DNA from: Ignavibacteria bacterium UBA5771
Lineage (GTDB): Bacteria > Bacteroidota > Ignavibacteria > Kapaibacteriales > UBA2268
Direction: 5' to 3'
Assembly: GCA_002418685.1 (NCBI GenBank)
Contig: DIEP01000041.1
Coordinates: forward strand, 494 to 19,464
DNA: 18,971 bases
The notes beneath the pieces were generated by a model. The model was given only the letters and a program-made list of their open reading frames with translations, ran no database searches and was not told the origin of the DNA. Positions 15,341-18,971 of this stretch are shown in pieces. How positions within the stretch are numbered: the stretch's first letter is position 1; each line of letters opens with the position of its first letter. The position numbers and the translations under genes are program-made.

Positions 15341-16302
15341 GGAATGTGTGATTGAGTTATATGCTCTTGAACATCCACTAAATCATTTATCCCCGTTCGG
15401 AAAAGTCCACCATCAGTTCCCGCAAAAAAAGATTGCTCATTATATCCAAGAACATTAACATTCAGATTTGTGAGACCCGAATTAACAGGCATCCAGTTAT
15501 CGCCATTATCACTTGATAAAAACACTCCACCACCCGCAGTCCCGGCAAAAACATAACCCTTCCAATACAGCAATGATTTAACATTGAGGCTGGTCAAACC
15601 TGAATTTTTCTGAGCCCAGTGATGTCCATCATCTGTAGAAGCATGAACTCCCTTTGACCCTCCCGCAAAAATATATTCATTACCTTTGATAACTGCATGA
15701 ATTTGATCATCTACTCGCTCAAAACTTGTATCGGCAATTCCATTACGTGACCAGCTGACTCCATTGTTAGTTGAAATACTTACACCACCTGGACCAAAAT
15801 AACTGACCATTCCATTTATTATATTATTGCCATAAGCAGTTATTGAAGTTATATATCCATCACCATAACTCTCAAATGTTTTACGAGACCAGCTTTGACC
15901 ACTATCATCAGATACATATAAATCACCAGCGTCCGCCATGAAAAAATAATTGTCGCTGTTGGCGAAAGCAATCACTGAAGAAAATCCTTCCCATGTCCAT
16001 GAAATTCCATTGTCAGTTGAAACATATAATCCACACATACTAAGACCAGCAAAAATATTATCACCATTGAAAGAAAGGGCGTAAATCTTTGAGAGCAAAC
16101 CGGATAATACCCAGATACTGCCATAATCGGCAGATTTATAGATACCTGACCATTCTGTCCCGATAAATACATTGCTATCCCTGGCTGCAATTGATTCTAC
16201 AGCCATTGTATCATTAAGTCCATTCGAACACAGCTTCCATTGCGAAAAACCTGCTTGCGATGTTAAAATTAATATAAGAAAAGTAAATATTGCCTTTTTC
16301 AT
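15133..16302 (-). CDS. Shorter secreted Asp-box beta-propeller protein with T9SS type A sorting domain
   Basis: A 389-residue protein from the ATG at 16302, chosen because it opens a standard signal peptide (MKKAIFTFLILILTSQAGFS, then QW). The mature start QWKLCSNGL resembles its paralogue's QWEKCNNGL. Six Asp-box motifs are visible (YKSADYGSIW, YVSTDNGISW, YVSDDSGQSW, SISTNNGVSW, HASTDDGHHW, FLSSDNGDNW), enough for about one propeller. Residues 323-389 are the T9SS type A sorting domain. The open frame continues upstream without a stop to 16449, adding up to 49 residues, but this would bury the signal peptide. Propeller sequence is strongly diverged from the neighbour although the tail is nearly identical. 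The role is probably extracellular binding or structural; no ligand can be inferred. Confidence 0.88.
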   Translation of the reverse strand: MKKAIFTFLILILTSQAGFSQWKLCSNGLNDTMAVESIAARDSNVFIGTEWSGIYKSADYGSIWVLSGLLSKIYALSFNGDNIFAGLSMCGLYVSTDNGISWTWEGFSSVIAFANSDNYFFMADAGDLYVSDDSGQSWSRKTFESYGDGYITSITAYGNNIINGMVSYFGPGGVSISTNNGVSWSRNGIADTSFERVDDQIHAVIKGNEYIFAGGSKGVHASTDDGHHWAQKNSGLTSLNVKSLLYWKGYVFAGTAGGGVFLSSDNGDNWMPVNSGLTNLNVNVLGYNEQSFFAGTDGGLFRTGINDLVDVQEHITQSHIPIFPNPARDFINTAVYIGWQYQIYDLLGSCVQTGLIETENINVASLPAGFYTIRFFKEGKQVVQKMMKE

Positions 16303-16404
16303 AATGCTAACAAAACTAATTTTGCAACTGCGTTTATATATATAGAATAAAGACTTACGTGATACCCTCGAAGTCTTTTCAGAATAGAGTAATAAACTTT
16401 TCAT
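16303..16404 (-). other. In-frame 102-bp segment between duplicated leader and true signal peptide of the shorter Asp-box gene
   Basis: At 16404 lies an ATG in exactly the context that starts the larger paralogue (GCTATTATGAAAAG). Here it opens MKSLLLYSEKTSRVSRKS, a basic, non-signal sequence that runs on for 34 codons in frame into the likely real start at 16302, which itself has a similar context (GCATTATGAAAAAG). The segment looks like an insertion between leader and gene, or the relic of another gene's first codons. It could be untranslated, a leader peptide, or a true N-terminal extension. Confidence 0.5.
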
Positions 16405-16588
16405 AATAGCAATTTCTATATTTATTAAATAAAACAATATCAATCTCAATACAAATCAATCTTCACGTTAAATCATAAGCACATACGCATTTTATCTCGA
16501 TTTGATACTTTGCAAAGACAAAATTGGCAAGAGCTATTTCTAAAAAAGCAATTTAATAAATAAATAATAAAAAACATGCATTATTTTG
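16397..16588 (-). repeat. Copy 2 of the duplicated upstream leader
   Basis: These 192 nt align with 14851-15044, with identical ends and a diverged centre. They lie in the divergent region between the shorter Asp-box gene and trxB. The rest of this region, 16589-16677, is AT-rich. I recognise no promoter box there for trxB (TATTTTG at 16583-16589 is one base short of TAnnTTTG). Confidence 0.85.
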
Positions 16589-16677
16589 TATTTCTTATTT
16601 ATAATTAGGGAATCGAAATACTAATTTCATAATTCTCATTCATTTTTTTCGTCATTTATGTAATAAATAAAAAAATT

Positions 16678-17622
16678 ATGTCGGAACATTATAATATTAT
16701 TATTCTTGGTAGCGGTCCTGCAGGATTCACAGCAGGCATTTATTCAAGCAGAGCCAGTCGCTCCACACTTATTTTGGAAGGTCCCGAGCCAGGTGGACAA
16801 TTGACGACAACAACTGATGTAGAAAATTATCCCGGTTTTGAAAATGGCATACAAGGTCCCGAGATGATGGATATTTTTCGCAATCAAGCAAAAAGATTCG
16901 GAGCTAAATCTGTTTATGAAGTTGCTACGAAAGTCGATTTTTCGCAAAAGCCATTCAGAGTTTGGTCAGATGCAAAAAAAGAATATACATCTGATGCTAT
17001 AATCATTGCCACAGGAGCCAAAGCAAAACTTCTGGATATACCAAGCGAGAAGGAATATTGGGGTTTCGGTATATCGGGGTGTGCAACTTGCGATGGCTTT
17101 TTTTATAAGAATAAGAACGTAATCGTAGTCGGTGGCGGCGATACTGCTATGGAGGACGCGATATATCTTACGCATTTCGCGAATAAAGTTTCGATTGTCC
17201 ATCGCAGACAAGGATTTCGCGCTTCCAAAATAATGCTTGACCGAGCAAAAAGCAATCCAAAGATCGAATTTATTTTGGATAGTACAATTGATGAATATCT
17301 TGGAAAGCAAGAAAAAAACATTAAAAGTCTTACAGGTGTGAAACTTCGCAATACAAAGACAGGCGAAATATCTGAGATGCCCATAGATGGCGTATTCCTT
17401 GCTATTGGTCATTCTCCAAACACAGAGATTTTTAAGGGAATTATCGAGCTTGACGAAAATGGATATATTATCACAAAAGGCAAAAGCACATACACAAACA
17501 TCGAGGGCGTCTTTGCCTGCGGAGATGTGCAAGACCACGTCTATCGGCAAGCAGTGACAGCAGCAGGCACAGGTTGCGCAGCATCAATCGATGCAGATAG
17601 ATGGCTTAGCGAAAAAGCTTAA
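16678..17622 (+). CDS. trxB: Thioredoxin-disulfide reductase
   Basis: A 314-residue flavoenzyme of the low-molecular-weight bacterial type. It uses NADPH and FAD to reduce thioredoxin in the cytosol. In order: the FAD-binding GSGPAGFTAGIYSSRA (11-26), PGGQLTTTTDVENYPGF (38-54), ATG (111-113), the redox-active pair C135/C138 in SGCATCDGFF, the NADPH-binding GGGDTAMEDA (152-161) followed by VHRR (174-177), and the second FAD block GVFACGDVQDHVYRQAVTAAGTG (277-299). The ATG at 16678 gives the normal start. Leader bases are A-rich with no Shine-Dalgarno. It is a single-gene unit, convergent with the PEBP gene 94 nt downstream. It may supply electrons, through thioredoxin, to the DsbD protein at the other end of the window; that link is biochemical, not positional. 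Confidence 0.97.
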   Translation: MSEHYNIIILGSGPAGFTAGIYSSRASRSTLILEGPEPGGQLTTTTDVENYPGFENGIQGPEMMDIFRNQAKRFGAKSVYEVATKVDFSQKPFRVWSDAKKEYTSDAIIIATGAKAKLLDIPSEKEYWGFGISGCATCDGFFYKNKNVIVVGGGDTAMEDAIYLTHFANKVSIVHRRQGFRASKIMLDRAKSNPKIEFILDSTIDEYLGKQEKNIKSLTGVKLRNTKTGEISEMPIDGVFLAIGHSPNTEIFKGIIELDENGYIITKGKSTYTNIEGVFACGDVQDHVYRQAVTAAGTGCAASIDADRWLSEKA

Positions 17623-17654
17623 TGGGTGTTCTAACGCATCATTACAAATGATCC

Positions 17655-17706
17655 AACGTCAAATAATGTAAGAGATTGCTTCGGGAATTGCCCTCGCATT
17701 GACGAA
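17655..17706. repeat. GC-richer intergenic element with nested inverted repeats between convergent genes
   Basis: Outer arms CGTCAA (17657-17662) and TTGACG (17699-17704) flank an inner GGG-AATTG-CCC (17683-17693). The core, gattgcttcggg and then ccctcgcattgacg, resembles degenerate intergenic repeats of the form GATTGCTTCG...CTCGCAATGACG that I know from many bacterial genomes. A separate 6-bp hairpin (ATCATT-ACA-AATGAT, 17638-17652) precedes it. Either could help terminate trxB or the PEBP gene. Family membership is inference from memory. Confidence 0.4.
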
Positions 17707-17716
17707 CTTAAAATTA

Positions 17717-18271
17717 TTAGGATTTTCTGCTGTAAAGTCCCACTAGTTTTGTTTTTGCAATTGTATGTTTATTTAAAAAGCTTGTGTAGTTTGACTGATT
17801 ATCATCGAATTTTTCAACATCCAATGCATAAAGCGTAAAGATATAATGATGTGTGCCACGCGGAGGACATGGACCGCCATAAGCACTTTTGCCAAAATCA
17901 TTTGTTAATTCCACCACATCTTTCGGCAATTTGGCTCCTTGTTCAATTCGATTGATTGATACAGGAATATTGAAAGCAATCCAATGAGTAAAAACTCCGC
18001 CTGGAGCATCAGGATCATCCATCACAAGTGCTAATGATTTTGCATTCGCGGGGACTCCTTCCCAATATAATGATGGATTGATATTTTCGCCATCGCAAGT
18101 AAATTTTGACGGTATGCTGCTATTATCCTGAAAATCATCGGAAAGCAAAGTAAATTTCCCTTTCTCATTCATATTATCTCCCTTTTTATTTTCTTGGAAA
18201 TCGCTTTTTGAATTACAAGACAAAATTAAAGAAAAAAGAATGATATACGCCCAAATTTTAAAACTTGACAT
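17717..18271 (-). CDS. YbhB/YbcL-family PEBP (Raf kinase inhibitor-like) lipoprotein
   Basis: A 184-residue protein with a lipoprotein signal peptide (hydrophobic 8-18, lipobox ILSC, Cys19) and a charged linker (20-38), then one PEBP domain. Conserved features are IPSKFTCDGENINPSLYW (53-70), the anion-site DDPDAPGG (85-92), THWIAFNIP (95-103), GKSAYGGPCPPRGTHHY (127-143) and the C-terminal LVGLYSRK. Bacterial members of this family fold like phosphatidylethanolamine-binding proteins, but their ligand and role are generally unknown. The lipid anchor places it in the envelope. A TAATTTTG box (minus strand, 18313-18306) lies 35 nt before the ATG. It is monocistronic by context, convergent with trxB. 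Confidence 0.93.
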   Translation of the reverse strand: MSSFKIWAYIILFSLILSCNSKSDFQENKKGDNMNEKGKFTLLSDDFQDNSSIPSKFTCDGENINPSLYWEGVPANAKSLALVMDDPDAPGGVFTHWIAFNIPVSINRIEQGAKLPKDVVELTNDFGKSAYGGPCPPRGTHHYIFTLYALDVEKFDDNQSNYTSFLNKHTIAKTKLVGLYSRKS

Positions 18272-18305
18272 AATTTTATTATTTATTATAAAAATAAATC
18301 AATTT

Positions 18306-18313
18306 CAAAATTA
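18306..18313 (-). promoter_or_regulatory. Putative -7 promoter box of the PEBP lipoprotein gene
   Basis: On the minus strand this reads TAATTTTG, the same TAnnTTTG variant seen before ppk1 and the proline dehydrogenase gene. It ends 35 nt before the ATG at 18271, implying a leader of about 28 nt. Confidence 0.4.
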
Positions 18314-18400
18314 AATATTTTCAGTTTAATTTCAAGCGTTTTTAGTATTTTTCACATTGAACGCATCAATTAATAATTAAAATGTTCTATCTTTTGCATA

Positions 18401-18420
18401 GACGCGGACGTCCGTGCCAC
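18401..18420. repeat. Short GC-rich palindromic element in AT-rich intergenic DNA
   Basis: The 20-mer gacgcggacgtccgtgccac contains a perfect 10-bp palindrome CGGACGTCCG (18405-18414), with partial extension on both sides. It sits in the spacer between the PEBP gene and the downstream end of the small lipoprotein, amid very AT-rich sequence. It could be a mobile-repeat relic or an operator. There is too little loop for an RNA hairpin. A run of seven A residues follows at 18422-18428. Confidence 0.5.
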
Positions 18421-18446
18421 TAAAAAAACCACCCTAATACAGTATT

Positions 18447-18908
18447 TTATTTTATTCTTGTTCCGGTTATTGAGAAGCCGTCTGAAATAAGATAAGAACC
18501 ACTGTATGGGTCATAATAATAAGTCTCATTTGTGCCTTTGAATGGAGATGTAGAAATTACTTCCACAACTATTTTTATTTGTGTGCCAAAACGAGGGTCG
18601 GTCCCCGTTACTTCAAAAACCCAATGGAGTGACGGAAAACTTTGAGAAGATCTCCAAGTTCCATTTATAGAGCCATCCTTAGTAGTAAGCAGTGCACTTT
18701 CTCCATTGACTGTTATGGTCCATTGTTGTTGATCCTGATAACCTGCGGGGAAATCTGTGCTTGGTGTTACAAGAGTGCGAGTAACAAGCCATGTCCCTGC
18801 TGCCCCGTTCTTTAAATCTGCAGGTGTATTAGTCGAATTGTCACTGCAAGAAAAAGTCAATAGGATAAGGAATAAAACCAGAGAAAAAAGTAATAATTTG
18901 TTTTTCAT
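18447..18908 (-). CDS. Small lipoprotein of unknown function
   Basis: A 153-residue protein from the ATG at 18908 (MKNKLLLFSLVLF). An in-frame ATG 33 nt earlier would only lengthen the signal peptide. The lipobox TFSC marks Cys21 as lipid acceptor, followed by a Ser/Asn/Thr-rich tether. The mature domain of about 115 residues is beta-rich, with GTWLVTRTL near its start, a central QQWTITVNGESALLTT and GTWRSSQSF, and ISDGFSITGTRIK at the end. The pattern of paired GTW strands is reminiscent of small lipocalin-like or META-like beta-barrels, but I do not recognise a specific family. It is probably periplasmic or outer-membrane. The upstream region reaches the window edge, so its operon context is not visible. 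Confidence 0.75.
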   Translation of the reverse strand: MKNKLLLFSLVLFLILLTFSCSDNSTNTPADLKNGAAGTWLVTRTLVTPSTDFPAGYQDQQQWTITVNGESALLTTKDGSINGTWRSSQSFPSLHWVFEVTGTDPRFGTQIKIVVEVISTSPFKGTNETYYYDPYSGSYLISDGFSITGTRIK

Positions 18909-18971
18909 AAATAATCCTAAATGTAATATAAATAATTGCAAAATAAGAAATATATTTTAAATAATTATCTT

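Noticed and set aside
16966..17550. 194-codon antisense open frame within trxB
   Set aside because: It lies wholly opposite a full-length conserved enzyme gene, has no family features, and its cysteine-rich, odd composition is typical of a shadow frame.

Overview
The window is AT-rich chromosomal DNA from a member of the Bacteroidota/Ignavibacteriota/Kapabacteria side of the FCB group. Three things point there. Two secreted proteins end in a textbook type IX secretion (T9SS) type A C-terminal sorting domain (FPNPARDF...). Several genes are preceded by TAnnTTTG-type -7 boxes rather than sigma70 boxes with Shine-Dalgarno leaders. There is also a very large, TamB-like AsmA-family protein. No genus can be named from the sequence alone. 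No tRNA, rRNA, CRISPR array, transposase or phage gene was seen.

Layout. Positions 1-1097 (minus) hold the N-terminal part of a DsbD-type thiol:disulfide interchange protein, cut by the window edge. Divergent from it, 1264-3062 (plus) is a two-gene unit: a monofunctional proline dehydrogenase overlapped by 4 nt by a lipoprotein of the endonuclease/exonuclease/phosphatase fold. A strong hairpin near 3300 separates this unit from a minus-strand operon read from 9338 down to 3338: serine hydroxymethyltransferase (glyA), a 1502-residue TamB-like protein, and a small two-helix membrane protein that overlaps the tamB 3' end. Divergent from glyA, 9467-11803 (plus) is polyphosphate kinase (ppk1) followed after 3 nt by a NifU C-terminal-domain Fe-S protein. 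The latter converges, with one base between stop codons, on a SIMPL-domain protein (minus).

Positions 12660-16302 (minus) carry two paralogous secreted Asp-box beta-propeller proteins with T9SS tails. Their last 69 codons plus about 33 nt of 3' flank are 96% identical, and their upstream leaders are also duplicated, while the propellers between have diverged strongly. This is the most interesting structure in the window. After it come thioredoxin reductase (plus, 16678-17622), a PEBP/YbhB-family lipoprotein (minus) and a small lipoprotein of unknown function (minus).

How the genes fit together. Most are housekeeping or envelope functions: one-carbon metabolism (glyA), proline catabolism, polyphosphate synthesis, Fe-S assembly, cytosolic and envelope thiol redox (trxB, dsbD) and envelope biogenesis (tamB). 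Surface or secreted proteins make up the rest. I did not find a new defence, mobile or biosynthetic system. The candidates worth following up are the modular T9SS tail cassette, a 16-nt promoter block shared by two genes at identical spacing, and two GC-rich intergenic elements that may be genome-wide repeats.
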